From the IMG/VR virus record IMGVR_UViG_3300042343_001079, positions 1-41,835 of that record: a stretch of DNA of 41,835 bases, one strand, 5' to 3'. Made by a program: the position numbers and the translations under genes. Of the stretch, positions 1 to 8,776 are shown one piece after another. Below the pieces are notes generated by a model, which did not search any database, was not told the DNA's origin, and was given only the letters and a program-made list of their open reading frames with translations. This DNA is from a virus. Position 1 is the stretch's first letter, and each line of letters opens with the position of its first letter.

Positions 1-1558
1 GATAATACAAGGTCTTAACCCCCTCTTCATGTGCATATAGATATAATTGATTAATATCCTTTGCTGGAACTGATGGGTGTATCATCAAATTTAATGATTG
101 TGATTGGTCAATGAATTTTTGCCTCTGTGCTGCTTGTAATATTAATTCTTTTGGTGATATTTCAATAAATGATTTAAATACCTCTTTTGTGGGGAAATCC
201 AAATGCTGAACCGATCCATCTTTCTTCAAAATACTCTCCCAGGTTTCTGGTGTATTTAAACCATACTTATCCAATTCAATTTCCAAAAATGGATTCTTAT
301 AAATTGTTTTTGATTTTGCCAAATCTTTAATAAAATAATTTGATTTTATTGGCTCAATCCCCATACTTACTTGTCCTAGAATAAATGAACTTGACTTGGT
401 TGGGGCAATAGCAATTAATGTTGTGTTGGCATAACCTTCTCTTAAACATTCATATCCCTTCTCTTCATATAAATATTTTGAAGCCAATTCAGATTTTTCT
501 TTAATTGTTTTAAATATTTGATGATTTAATTGCTTCGCCATCAAAGATTCAAATTGAATTAATTTTGATTGGAATAATGAATGATAACCCAAAACACCCA
601 AGCCAATTGCTCTATGCTGTGATGCAAATCTATTAGCTCTTTTCATACCAGCCATTTTACCTGACTTCAATATAAATTCATCCATAACTGCATTTAAGAA
701 CATAGTATAAACCTCAATTGCATCAGTCTCAATTATCTCATCCCAATGAAGTAAATTCAATGAACCCAAACAACAAACAAATGAATTTAATGAATCTGTC
801 GGCAATTGAATTTCGGAGCACAAGTTACTTGCTGTTATCTCCATACCCAAATCTTTGTAGGGGGTATTATTATTTGAATTATCCTTGAACATAATATATG
901 GAAACCCAAACTCATTACGTCTTTGAATAATCTTTGCCCATATCTTTCTCTTGCTTGGGTCACCCCCCTTCATATCATTAATCCAATTATCTGTAACAGT
1001 AACACCATATTGTAAATTCTGGATTGGATTACCTTCTGTTCCAATATCAAGAAACTCCATAATATCATCATGTTCAGCTGGTAACCAAACTGCACATGCA
1101 CCCCTTCTTGCCTCTGATTGCTTGCAAACATCAACTACTGTGTCATACACCCTTGCATAATGAACTGGTCCATCTGCTGTACCACCTGTTGATATTTTAG
1201 TTCCCCTTGCTCTAATATTACCTAAATAAGCACTAGTGCCACCACCGTATTTTGACATCATACCAATCTCTCTTCCAGCATTTAAAATACTATCTAATGT
1301 GTCATCAATATTGGATCCATAGCAGGATATGGGCAATCCCTTTTCTTTACCAAAATTAATCCATACAGGTGTAGAAAGGCTATAAAAACCCCTTGCCATA
1401 TATTCCTCAAACTTAACAGCAAACCCATCAATTTTTAAATACCCCTCTGCTTTATTAGCAATATCTTTAATCCTTTGCTCTGGGGTCTCATTTATATACC
1501 CCCTTGATAAGAAAGTTCTACTCTCCTTATTTAACCAATAATATTTTTCTTTATTCAT
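1..1558 (-). CDS. nrdA: Ribonucleoside-diphosphate reductase large (alpha) subunit, 3' end outside the window
   Basis: Class I ribonucleotide reductase catalytic subunit, which reduces NDPs to dNDPs for phage DNA synthesis. About 519 codons are visible and the reading frame is still open at base 1. Seen in the translation: a first active-site cysteine in PISCYGSN (about residue 79), the NLCSEI motif carrying the catalytic Asn, Cys and Glu, a second cysteine in CCLGSLN, and the radical-transfer tyrosine pair in VKTLYY at the very edge. The C-terminal CxxC tail should lie beyond the window. There is no ATP-cone, and the first cysteine comes about 145 residues earlier than in E. coli NrdA, as in a short NrdA type that I recall from Bacteroidetes and phages. 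In-frame TAA four codons upstream supports the ATG at 1558. The start overlaps the HNH stop as ATGA, so translation is probably coupled. Confidence 0.95.
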   Translation of the reverse strand, partial: MNKEKYYWLNKESRTFLSRGYINETPEQRIKDIANKAEGYLKIDGFAVKFEEYMARGFYSLSTPVWINFGKEKGLPISCYGSNIDDTLDSILNAGREIGMMSKYGGGTSAYLGNIRARGTKISTGGTADGPVHYARVYDTVVDVCKQSEARRGACAVWLPAEHDDIMEFLDIGTEGNPIQNLQYGVTVTDNWINDMKGGDPSKRKIWAKIIQRRNEFGFPYIMFKDNSNNNTPYKDLGMEITASNLCSEIQLPTDSLNSFVCCLGSLNLLHWDEIIETDAIEVYTMFLNAVMDEFILKSGKMAGMKRANRFASQHRAIGLGVLGYHSLFQSKLIQFESLMAKQLNHQIFKTIKEKSELASKYLYEEKGYECLREGYANTTLIAIAPTKSSSFILGQVSMGIEPIKSNYFIKDLAKSKTIYKNPFLEIELDKYGLNTPETWESILKKDGSVQHLDFPTKEVFKSFIEISPKELILQAAQRQKFIDQSQSLNLMIHPSVPAKDINQLYLYAHEEGVKTLYY

Positions 1559-2406
1559 TTTTTTTGTCTTTTAGTTGATTTATGTTTTTTATGCTCTTTT
1601 TGCACCCTTCCAGTAGTTGGGCATGGTAATTTAAAATAATTAAACGTCCATCCATTCCATTTACCTGCGTTTTTCTTTGGTGTTGTATAACACACTCCTT
1701 TGTTTCTATTTCTAATTAAAAAAGATTGGGATAACCTTAATTGCTTTATAATTTCTTCTTGATTTTCATATTTTGTAATATTACCATCAGGATCAATTAC
1801 TTCATAATACCCTTTAATCCAACCATAAGTTCCATTATTTTCACCTGCATTATTATATTTTAGTGCAAATTCTTCTGGTGTTAAAGTTGCATTAATTTCT
1901 TTAATGGTTTTAGACCTTTTTTCTTGTATATTAGGGTCTTTTGACATTTCTTGTAGATGATTTTTAACTGAATTGTACCATTGTTTCATTGCATCATTAG
2001 ATATTATATGCCCATTGTATTTTTCCCTTTTTGTTTCAATCATTTTCTGAACTTTTTTTGAATCTCTCATTGGGTGTTTATCTCCAACCCAATTTTGAAA
2101 ACCTTTACCTGTATTTCTATTTGCTTCAACTGCTAATTTAACTCTTAATCTTTGCGACTCTTCTGTTTGATTACTTCTAATAGAATACATTAATTTATCA
2201 CCTTCACGTCCATAAATCCTCCACAATATGTAGTGTGCCAATATATGTTCTCTAAATGTTAGGAGTACTAAATTATTTTCTGAATTATCCCCACCCATAT
2301 GTTTTGGTATAATATGATGATTTTCATAATATATTTCAGTACTCCTACTTCTTTTTTCTAGGATTGCTTTACCTATTAAGTTTTTATATATGATTTCCCA
2401 ATTCAT
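1555..2406 (-). CDS. HNH homing endonuclease between nrdB and nrdA
   Basis: Free-standing HNH endonuclease of 283 aa. The HNH core is near the N-terminus: ENHHIIPKHMGGD (about residues 29-40), NNLVLLT (44-50) and REHILAHY (52-59), giving the His-His, Asn and His pattern of the fold. The lysine-rich remainder, including the modular region 190-260 with YGWIKGYYEV, is probably DNA binding as in other phage HNH enzymes. The gene sits in the nrdB-nrdA gap, a common landing site for mobile endonucleases in T4-like phages. Its TGA overlaps the nrdA ATG, so it is now part of the nrd transcription unit. The 69 bases upstream to nrdB hold no recognisable gene. The target site is unknown; it could be an intein-less nrdB or nrdA allele. 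Confidence 0.88.
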   Translation of the reverse strand: MNWEIIYKNLIGKAILEKRSRSTEIYYENHHIIPKHMGGDNSENNLVLLTFREHILAHYILWRIYGREGDKLMYSIRSNQTEESQRLRVKLAVEANRNTGKGFQNWVGDKHPMRDSKKVQKMIETKREKYNGHIISNDAMKQWYNSVKNHLQEMSKDPNIQEKRSKTIKEINATLTPEEFALKYNNAGENNGTYGWIKGYYEVIDPDGNITKYENQEEIIKQLRLSQSFLIRNRNKGVCYTTPKKNAGKWNGWTFNYFKLPCPTTGRVQKEHKKHKSTKRQKK

Positions 2407-2475
2407 ATAAATTTTATAATTTTATAGTTTATATGCACCAATAACATAAATTTTTACACCCAAAAAAGATACCAT

Positions 2476-4434
2476 TTAAAACAAATCATCTTCTGTTATG
2501 CTCTTACTTTTTTTATTGTAATCCGTACTTTTTTTATAAAAGAAATCCCCCTCCTTTGTTGATAAAATCTCCACATCAAACCATAATGTCTTCTCAATCT
2601 CTGTAAAATCAACCTCAAATACTGGCTTCATTCCAATTCTATTTAATGAATTGTTAAATCTATTTTGAATGAAATGTTTAATTGTATCTTTTGATAAGAA
2701 ACTTAACTCTCCATGCTCAAATATCCAATCCAATATTCCACATTCAGCAGCATATGCTTTATGGCAAGCAGAAACAATCAGTTGCTCAAATTCGTCATCA
2801 AACCATTCTGGATTTTCTTCCTTAATAATATTGATAAGTTCTGATCCAAAATTACCGTGAATTTCTTCTTCCTTTGAAGTCGCCTCAACCACATTTGAAA
2901 TACCCTTGAATAAATTCTTCTCCTTGTTAAAGGACATCATAATCAAGAACTGGCTAAATAAACTCACATGTTCAATAAACAATGAAAATAATAATACAGA
3001 CTTTGTGTACATTTTATTCTCTTTGCTCCTTGTCCCATCCAAATATTTTGATAGATAACTAATTCTATTCTTTATGGCAGGAATTTCAATAACTGTCTGA
3101 AACTCATTTTCCAACCCAAGAATTCTTAATAATTGTGCATAAGCATCTTTATGTCTTACTTCCGAATTTCCTGAAATTAAAACTTTATTGTTATATCTAG
3201 TTACAATACATCCAGTTGGAACTGTGACACAATAAATATTACCATCATAATCCTCAATAGTTGGTTTATCAGTTATAGAAGAAAAGGTGTTAGTATTTAC
3301 AAAACTTACAGTGTGTACATCTTTATAAGAATCTTTCCTATTATCTGTTGAAGTATTCAAATTAGTTCTATATCCAGCTAAAAAACCTATTGATTGAACC
3401 TTATCCGCACATGATTTATTGGTGGTAGAATACTTAAAAAGACAATTTTTAGCATTCCACTTTCCTTCTAGTTTAGTACCATCCCATTCAATCAATTCTT
3501 CAATAAAAGAATTACACCACTTTTCAGACTTATCAGATAAATCAACCCAATCAAATTGTTTTAAATCATAATCAATTGGAAAATCAATATCATATTGTAC
3601 ATAATCCGGTCTTGAAATATTATATTCTCTATAAGTTAATCCAGACTCTACAATAAGGTTTTTAAGCCTAATTTTTTTCCTTTCTTTTTTAACTGCAATT
3701 TCATATGTATGACTATTTGAATCTGAACCCCTTCTAACCTTCTCACCATTTTTATCCCAAAATTTAGCGGACCCATCAGCTTGAATGGCAATTCTCAATC
3801 TTTCAATGGTTGTTAACTCATCAACCCCCTCATTAACAAATTTACCAGAAAAAGGTAGTTTCATATCACTACTAAAAGCATTAATATCTTTAATAGCCCT
3901 TTTTATAATATTACCACTCCTAGTTTTGTAGTAAATGTTATGGTTGGGGGTAAGTAATGCACTATAAGTTTGGTTCTCAATCCTGTGCATTTTTCCCTTG
4001 TAAGGTTCATTTATAACATTACTTGGTAAAACAGATGTCATTGTATTGGTTTCTAAATCATATTGAATAACTTCTGTATTAATATCAATATCTTTAAAGT
4101 TAACCCAGCCTTTTGGTGTTAGTATTTCAGTTCCCTCACCATGACACTCGGCAAATGTCATACCAACGTCGCCAATTTCAGTTATGGGCATTCTCTTATA
4201 CAAGTCAGCCCAGAATGTTTTAACATTCACCTCAATTTGTGCAATTGCCAACATTGACCTCTTAATAACTTCCCTCTCCTCATTTGATATTTTTGTCTTA
4301 TAATCATCAATATCTGTTGTGAAATTGAATTCAGAATGTATCCAGTATGAATGTCTTATTGCATCTTTATATGCTAATAATGATGGATATTCATAAGGCA
4401 AAATATTTACCCTCTTTTCAAAAATGTTCTTCAT
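2476..4434 (-). CDS. nrdB: Ribonucleoside-diphosphate reductase small (beta, R2) subunit interrupted by an intein
   Basis: Diiron-tyrosyl radical subunit of class I ribonucleotide reductase, partner of the downstream nrdA product. The 652-aa precursor has N-extein residues 1-96, intein 97-423 and C-extein 424-652; splicing would give about 325 aa, normal for R2. The C-extein begins SEVRHKDAY, which holds the metal-ligand Glu (E425), His (H428) and radical Tyr (Y432) with the E-x2-H-x3-Y spacing of E. coli E115/H118/Y122. Later ligands are in LFIEHVSLF and EEEIHGNFG. The ATG at 4434 follows an AAAGGAAT stretch, too close to be a normal ribosome binding site. The reading frame is intact throughout, so splicing is needed for a working enzyme. 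Confidence 0.95.
   Translation of the reverse strand: MKNIFEKRVNILPYEYPSLLAYKDAIRHSYWIHSEFNFTTDIDDYKTKISNEEREVIKRSMLAIAQIEVNVKTFWADLYKRMPITEIGDVGMTFAECHGEGTEILTPKGWVNFKDIDINTEVIQYDLETNTMTSVLPSNVINEPYKGKMHRIENQTYSALLTPNHNIYYKTRSGNIIKRAIKDINAFSSDMKLPFSGKFVNEGVDELTTIERLRIAIQADGSAKFWDKNGEKVRRGSDSNSHTYEIAVKKERKKIRLKNLIVESGLTYREYNISRPDYVQYDIDFPIDYDLKQFDWVDLSDKSEKWCNSFIEELIEWDGTKLEGKWNAKNCLFKYSTTNKSCADKVQSIGFLAGYRTNLNTSTDNRKDSYKDVHTVSFVNTNTFSSITDKPTIEDYDGNIYCVTVPTGCIVTRYNNKVLISGNSEVRHKDAYAQLLRILGLENEFQTVIEIPAIKNRISYLSKYLDGTRSKENKMYTKSVLLFSLFIEHVSLFSQFLIMMSFNKEKNLFKGISNVVEATSKEEEIHGNFGSELINIIKEENPEWFDDEFEQLIVSACHKAYAAECGILDWIFEHGELSFLSKDTIKHFIQNRFNNSLNRIGMKPVFEVDFTEIEKTLWFDVEILSTKEGDFFYKKSTDYNKKSKSITEDDLF
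3166..4146 (-). mobile_element. Full-length intein in NrdB with LAGLIDADG-type homing endonuclease
   Basis: In-frame 327-residue insertion. It begins with Cys in the block A-like sequence CHGEGTEILTPKGWVNF and ends VLISGN before Ser+1 of the C-extein. Block B-like sequence SALLTPNHNIYY and block F-like sequence YCVTVPTG are visible. Two dodecapeptide-like motifs, IAIQADGSAKF (about residues 214-224 of the precursor) and FIEELIEWDGT (about 308-318), indicate a LAGLIDADG endonuclease domain. The penultimate intein residue is Gly rather than the usual His. The insertion point lies one residue before the metal-ligand Glu, the kind of highly conserved site homing elements favour. Confidence 0.9.
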
Positions 4435-4512
4435 ATTCCTTTTTTTATTTGGTTAAGATAAATATAAAACCATAAAATAAAAGTATTCAATTTTAATTAT
4501 AAAATCAAATTT

Positions 4513-6273
4513 TTATAAAAAATTATCATTGCTATTTTTCTTAACCAATAACTCCTTAATCCTTTCTTTCTTACGTTCAACTTGTTGTTCTTCAAATCCA
4601 AGGAATGTTGCTGTTGTATCTGTATCAATTTCAAGCATTTCATTATCAAACTTGCAATTCTCAAATACTATACCATCTTTTCCAATCCTTGATTTGGTAA
4701 TGGCAACTGTGGCCAAATTCATCTCCTTTTGCTGAAGACTTTTTGCTATACTAATAATAACATGTCCAACTTGTGCCTTCTTTATTGAACCCCCCATCTG
4801 GTCATTTGTCACCACATTTGCAGATATAGATGAGTTGTGCGTGTAAATATCATTGGCATAAAACATATGAGTATCATCAACAGTAATGTCAATTGTATCC
4901 TCTTCACCTACCAATTCAATTGATTCAATTTCATCTAAAATTATATTAGTGTTTTTAACAAAAAGTGTATCACCAACAGACAAACCACTATCAATGGATA
5001 ATAAACCCCCACCTAATGTTGGAAATTTGTGTTTTGCTGACACTTTTATTTCCTTTCCACTTTTTGTCTTAATTTTATAAACAGGTTGTTTCTCAATAGG
5101 AAACACATAACTAATTGCTTTATATCCTTTATGTGTTAGAATATTATCCCCAACTATAACATCCTTTATTTGAACCAATCCTTTATTCTCAATATCCACA
5201 ATAGTATCTAATGAAACACAGCGATTTCCTTGCGTACCAAGCCATCCAGCAATATTTAACTCGTGACACATTGCCTCAAAATGGCGTATAACTGATCCCT
5301 CATTTTTCCACTCATCATTTCCTTGTCTATCAGGTACAACACAATCAATATAATCCAAAACAACCAAATCAAGTTTAATACCATCAGCAATAACCTTCCT
5401 AATTTGATTCTTAATCTGATTCATTGTTAAGGTATCAGATGGTAGTTTTTTTAGAATTAATTTATTAGTATGAGTTTCTTTTATATTATTAACAGTTTCT
5501 AATACTATTTCTTTGTTATTAGGCAGTTCATCTGGGGATATTTTAGTCCAAAGAGTCAAATGCTTTCTTTGTATAATCTTGGGATTATCCTCAAAGAATA
5601 TATGCAAAACATTATAGTTATTATTGAATGCAGTATTTGCAACCAAGGTCAATAGAGTTGATTTGCCAATACCTGGGCCTGCAAATATAATACCAACCTC
5701 ACCCTTGGCTAAACCCCCCTTTAAGAGAACGTCTATGCCCTTCACACCCATTGGTATGGGGTGTCTATAATCCTCATCCAATACACCAACCAAATCATTG
5801 AAAACCTCAAAGCCATTTGTTTCCTTAATCCCAACTTGCAAGGCATATCTTAATAATTCTTCAAGTTGATCATAAGATTCAAAATCACCCTCATTAATAA
5901 CTTTCTGTGCTTTTTCCAAAACAATCTTAACTTCCTCTTGTTTGCAGAATTTAAGTGCCTTTTCTTGAACAAGTTCAACACCATCAAGTGGCGCTGAACT
6001 TACTTTTGTAATAGTATCAATGACAATCTTTAATGCCAATTCTTGTGATATTTCAGATTTGGCAATCATATTTAATGTTTCAAAATTTGGGGCAGCATCA
6101 TATTTCTTGTGATACTCCTTAATCATTTGTATGATTAACTTAAAATACTTATTCTCAAAATAAGATATTTTAATAAAATCCAATATGGCTCTTGCAAATT
6201 CCTTATCTAATATAATCTGATTGATTAATTGCAACTGGAACGTCTGACCCAGGTAATCAAAATTCTTTGACAT
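4513..6273 (-). CDS. Replicative DNA helicase (T4 gp41/DnaB family) interrupted by a mini-intein
   Basis: Hexameric RecA-fold helicase that unwinds the replication fork. The 586-aa precursor has an N-terminal helical domain (about 1-170), Walker A GPGIGKST (199-206) and Walker B LVVLDYID (303-310). The DnaB motif-4 sequence GTQGNR (346-351) is followed at once by a 129-residue intein (352-480), after which the extein resumes SSISANVVTN. Splicing gives about 457 aa, the size of T4 gp41 (475 aa). Gene order helicase, unknown, exonuclease, uvsX, ssb makes a compact replication and recombination operon. The start at 6273 lies 11 bases after the stop of the upstream gene. No primase domain is seen here. 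Confidence 0.93.
   Translation of the reverse strand: MSKNFDYLGQTFQLQLINQIILDKEFARAILDFIKISYFENKYFKLIIQMIKEYHKKYDAAPNFETLNMIAKSEISQELALKIVIDTITKVSSAPLDGVELVQEKALKFCKQEEVKIVLEKAQKVINEGDFESYDQLEELLRYALQVGIKETNGFEVFNDLVGVLDEDYRHPIPMGVKGIDVLLKGGLAKGEVGIIFAGPGIGKSTLLTLVANTAFNNNYNVLHIFFEDNPKIIQRKHLTLWTKISPDELPNNKEIVLETVNNIKETHTNKLILKKLPSDTLTMNQIKNQIRKVIADGIKLDLVVLDYIDCVVPDRQGNDEWKNEGSVIRHFEAMCHELNIAGWLGTQGNRCVSLDTIVDIENKGLVQIKDVIVGDNILTHKGYKAISYVFPIEKQPVYKIKTKSGKEIKVSAKHKFPTLGGGLLSIDSGLSVGDTLFVKNTNIILDEIESIELVGEEDTIDITVDDTHMFYANDIYTHNSSISANVVTNDQMGGSIKKAQVGHVIISIAKSLQQKEMNLATVAITKSRIGKDGIVFENCKFDNEMLEIDTDTTATFLGFEEQQVERKKERIKELLVKKNSNDNFL
4834..5220 (-). mobile_element. Mini-intein in the replicative helicase
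   Basis: 129-residue class 1-type intein without an endonuclease domain. The first residue is Cys in CVSLDTIVDIENKGLVQIKD (block A), block B-like KVSAKHKFPT follows, block F is DTIDITVDDTHMFYANDIY, and it ends THN before Ser+1. The junctions were checked at codon level: TGT at 5220-5218 and AAC at 4836-4834. All classical splicing residues (Cys1, block B His, terminal His-Asn, Ser+1) are present, so it should splice. The insertion directly follows the conserved Q-x-N-R motif that contacts DNA and nucleotide in DnaB-type helicases. Confidence 0.93.
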
Positions 6274-6284
6274 AAAAATAAAGA

Positions 6285-6743
6285 TTAATGGTTAGATAAT
6301 AAATTTTTCTCTAAATACTGATGTGTTAAGTTTTGGTTTATTAAGATGTTTGTCAAATCCTTTAATGATTCCTTAATGAAATGACGTATATCAACAGTAT
6401 ATCTAACTTTTGGTGGATATTGTTTACCATCAATAATCCTATGAGATACAATCTGATCCCCAATTTTAACATAAATGTTGAATAGTTCTGGCTCATCTGT
6501 TGATGAAGTTTCCATAATTGAGGGGTCATACAAAATGCTCTCTTTGTTCTCAACAAGATACCCAATTGATTTCATCTTTAGGTATTGTGCCAAATCCTCT
6601 GAAAAATACTTGACAAACTCATAAAGTTCAAAAGAATCTTTGGCATCAGGATTAATTCCCTTAATGTTTAAAAATCTTTGAACAATAATGTTGCTGTTCA
6701 ATGTTAGCAAAAACTCCACCTTTGTTGTTTCACTCTGTCTCAT
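6285..6743 (-). CDS. Unknown replication-operon protein, 152 aa
   Basis: Not recognised. It is a soluble-looking mixed alpha/beta protein: KVEFLLTLNSNIIVQRFLNI at the N-terminus, a charged helical middle, then NIYVKIGDQIVSHRIIDGKQ suggesting strands, and a helical C-terminus. No signal peptide, membrane segment or metal-binding cluster is seen. It lies between the exonuclease and the helicase with gaps of 17 and 11 bases, so it is surely cotranscribed with them. By position it could be a helicase-loader or accessory protein (T4 gp59 has that role at 217 aa), but no sequence motif supports this. Confidence 0.75.
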   Translation of the reverse strand: MRQSETTKVEFLLTLNSNIIVQRFLNIKGINPDAKDSFELYEFVKYFSEDLAQYLKMKSIGYLVENKESILYDPSIMETSSTDEPELFNIYVKIGDQIVSHRIIDGKQYPPKVRYTVDIRHFIKESLKDLTNILINQNLTHQYLEKNLLSNH

Positions 6744-6760
6744 AATACTTTTTTTTGTTG

Positions 6761-7759
6761 TTAAATTTTTTTCTCTTTTCTACTTAATTTCATAAACGGC
6801 TTAACAAAATCAACCCAAGCATCATCTTTCTTTGGTAAGAATTTGAAAAACCCATCATCTCTCATTAATTTTAATAAGTTCTTATAACTTCTGTCTGTTG
6901 GGTCTAACCTTTCATTATAAATCTCATAAACCATCTTTTTGCCTTCATCTGTGATTAATGGATTTCTTAAATCAATTATCTTGCCTGTTTTCTCAAAAAA
7001 CTCATCCCCAACCAAACCAGATTTGCTAATGCCAGATATTAAATTGCTCAAAGTCTTGCTCTTGTTCTGTTCAAACAAGGATTTTGCCTCATTCAATACC
7101 TCATCCAAAGTATAATCCCTCTTATCAAAATTAGGAAAAAATGTTTTTAACTTCTTCTCACCAAAATTTGTGATACCATAAATGTTGTCAGATGTATCAC
7201 CAATCAATACTTTATAAACATAAACATTATTATGCGGAATATCAATGTTTTTGAAATGAATTAAATCCCCTTTCTTGGAATATGTTTTTGAAACCGGGGA
7301 ATATAATGTTACATTATCTGTTATCAATTGCGTTAAATCCTTATCCCCAGAAAAAATAATCATATTCTCATCCTTTGCAATGTGGGTATAATGTGCAATC
7401 AAATCATCAGCCTCATTTTGTTCCACAACACATTGTCTTACAAAAACTTCTTCAAGATAATCCTTAACCCTCTCCCTTTGGTAAAGATAAGATTCATACT
7501 TATGATCATCCAAAGCAATCCTACGGTTTTCCTTGTACCTTGGATATATGTTTTTTCTTATTAGTGAGTTATCATTCCCATCCCAAAATACAACAACTTT
7601 ATCATGATTATGTTTCTCAAGAAATAATCTAATTGTATTTAGAAAATGGAAAACCCCACCAATATGTTTGCCTTCAGAATAAAATTCACGAACGCCATGA
7701 AAACCAATTGTAAATAAATTGTTTCCATCTATTAGTAGGGTTTTCTTCATATTATTCAA
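6761..7759 (-). CDS. 5'-3' exonuclease / flap endonuclease (T4 RNase H-like, PIN-like fold)
   Basis: FEN-family nuclease expected to remove RNA primers and 5' flaps at the replication fork. Acidic metal-binding residues are in the family order: D11 in LLIDGNN, D60 in FWDGND, E116/D118/D119 in EADD, D139/D141 in SGDKDLTQL, and D188/D191 in IGDTSDN. Next comes a helix-hairpin-like GITNFGEKKLKTFF that in this family contacts duplex DNA. 332 aa is close to T4 RNase H (305 aa). The annotated ATG overlaps the uvsX stop by 8 bases; a second ATG at 7750, one base after that stop (TAATATG), would give MKKTLLIDG and is an equally plausible start. Confidence 0.9.
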   Translation of the reverse strand: MNNMKKTLLIDGNNLFTIGFHGVREFYSEGKHIGGVFHFLNTIRLFLEKHNHDKVVVFWDGNDNSLIRKNIYPRYKENRRIALDDHKYESYLYQRERVKDYLEEVFVRQCVVEQNEADDLIAHYTHIAKDENMIIFSGDKDLTQLITDNVTLYSPVSKTYSKKGDLIHFKNIDIPHNNVYVYKVLIGDTSDNIYGITNFGEKKLKTFFPNFDKRDYTLDEVLNEAKSLFEQNKSKTLSNLISGISKSGLVGDEFFEKTGKIIDLRNPLITDEGKKMVYEIYNERLDPTDRSYKNLLKLMRDDGFFKFLPKKDDAWVDFVKPFMKLSRKEKKI

Positions 7760-8756
7760 AAATTATTGCATCCTCTTCTTCCTTTTCAGAAAAAGTGATA
7801 TCCCCATCTCCAGATAAAATACCATTCCAATATTGAGAATATTCCTTTTTATATTTCTCAATGGATTCTTTTGTATCAGGTAAATAACCTTGGGGAACTG
7901 CCAATATCTTTCCATCTTTATATGCTATACCAGTTACATGGTTCTTTAAAATTGATACCTTTGTTCTAATTGCATAAGAAACAGTCCTGCCATTCTTTGT
8001 TGCAGTTATGTGGTTAATACCTGCACTCTTCTGATTTCCAAATAAGAATATTAATGAAGATGCCAACCATAATGCCTCACCACCTTTTGCCTTGATTGTT
8101 GGTTGTCCAAATGGTGAATCTGGTAACTCTACCCAAGGTTGGTTAATAACAACCATTGTGTTATGGTAGGGATATTCCTCTTTCTTTGATTTTGAAATTC
8201 TTGAATGCAACCCCATTCCAACCTTATCAGCAAGAACAGCTGCATTATGCATCTTACCCCCCTTGCCATCATAAGTCATCTTACAAGGTATTGAACCAAT
8301 ACTGTCAATTAAGAATAAAACAGAATATGGTAATTCACCCTTCTCTTGTGCATCCAATATCTCATTAATAAACTCAGTCATTTGTTCAATATAATCAAAT
8401 GAATCATTAAAGATAAAATCACCATCCCACTCATTATCATCATTAAGTTCAGCATTCAAACCCAATTCAACAGCATGTGCCCAATTCCACTTCTTTTCTG
8501 TAATAATGAAGATAGGTAAATGCCCTTTCTTTTGAGCGTCTGCTGCTGCTAATATCATTGCTGTTGTCTTACTTGTATTAGAGTGCCCCAAGAACATACT
8601 AATACCCCCCATTACTGGACCAGGAACACCACAAGCATTATAAAAAGCATCACCACATGAATAATAATCCTCTGGTTTATACTTTGTTTTTGTTGAAAAC
8701 TTCTCCTTGATAGCATCAACACTAGTTGCTGCCGCCTTCTTCTTTATTCCTGCCAT
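7752..8756 (-). CDS. uvsX: UvsX/RecA-like recombinase
   Basis: Strand-exchange ATPase for recombination-dependent replication and repair. Walker A is GHSNTSKT (57-64) with Ser in place of the usual Gly before Lys, a relaxed form also found in T4 UvsX. The strand-end glutamate typical of RecA is E87 in FIITEKKW, and Walker B is LFLIDS (147-152). Following core sequences include VVINQPWV and KAKGGEALWLASS, equivalent to RecA loop and sensor regions. The C-terminus is strongly acidic (EKEEEDAIIFE), as in RecA proteins where it tempers DNA binding. 334 aa compares with 391 for T4 UvsX. It lies between ssb and the exonuclease. Confidence 0.92.
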   Translation of the reverse strand: MAGIKKKAAATSVDAIKEKFSTKTKYKPEDYYSCGDAFYNACGVPGPVMGGISMFLGHSNTSKTTAMILAAADAQKKGHLPIFIITEKKWNWAHAVELGLNAELNDDNEWDGDFIFNDSFDYIEQMTEFINEILDAQEKGELPYSVLFLIDSIGSIPCKMTYDGKGGKMHNAAVLADKVGMGLHSRISKSKKEEYPYHNTMVVINQPWVELPDSPFGQPTIKAKGGEALWLASSLIFLFGNQKSAGINHITATKNGRTVSYAIRTKVSILKNHVTGIAYKDGKILAVPQGYLPDTKESIEKYKKEYSQYWNGILSGDGDITFSEKEEEDAIIFE

Positions 8757-8776
8757 ATGTTTTTTGATTTAAAAAG

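Noticed and set aside
951-1160. Plus-strand frame inside nrdA
   Set aside because: Antisense to conserved NrdA active-site sequence, with no family features; a shadow frame.
1-1558. Split or truncated nrdA caused by the HNH insertion, as known in some T4-like phages
   Set aside because: The visible start begins with a sequence typical, as I recall, of a short NrdA type, and there is no N-terminal nrdA remnant on the other side of the HNH gene.
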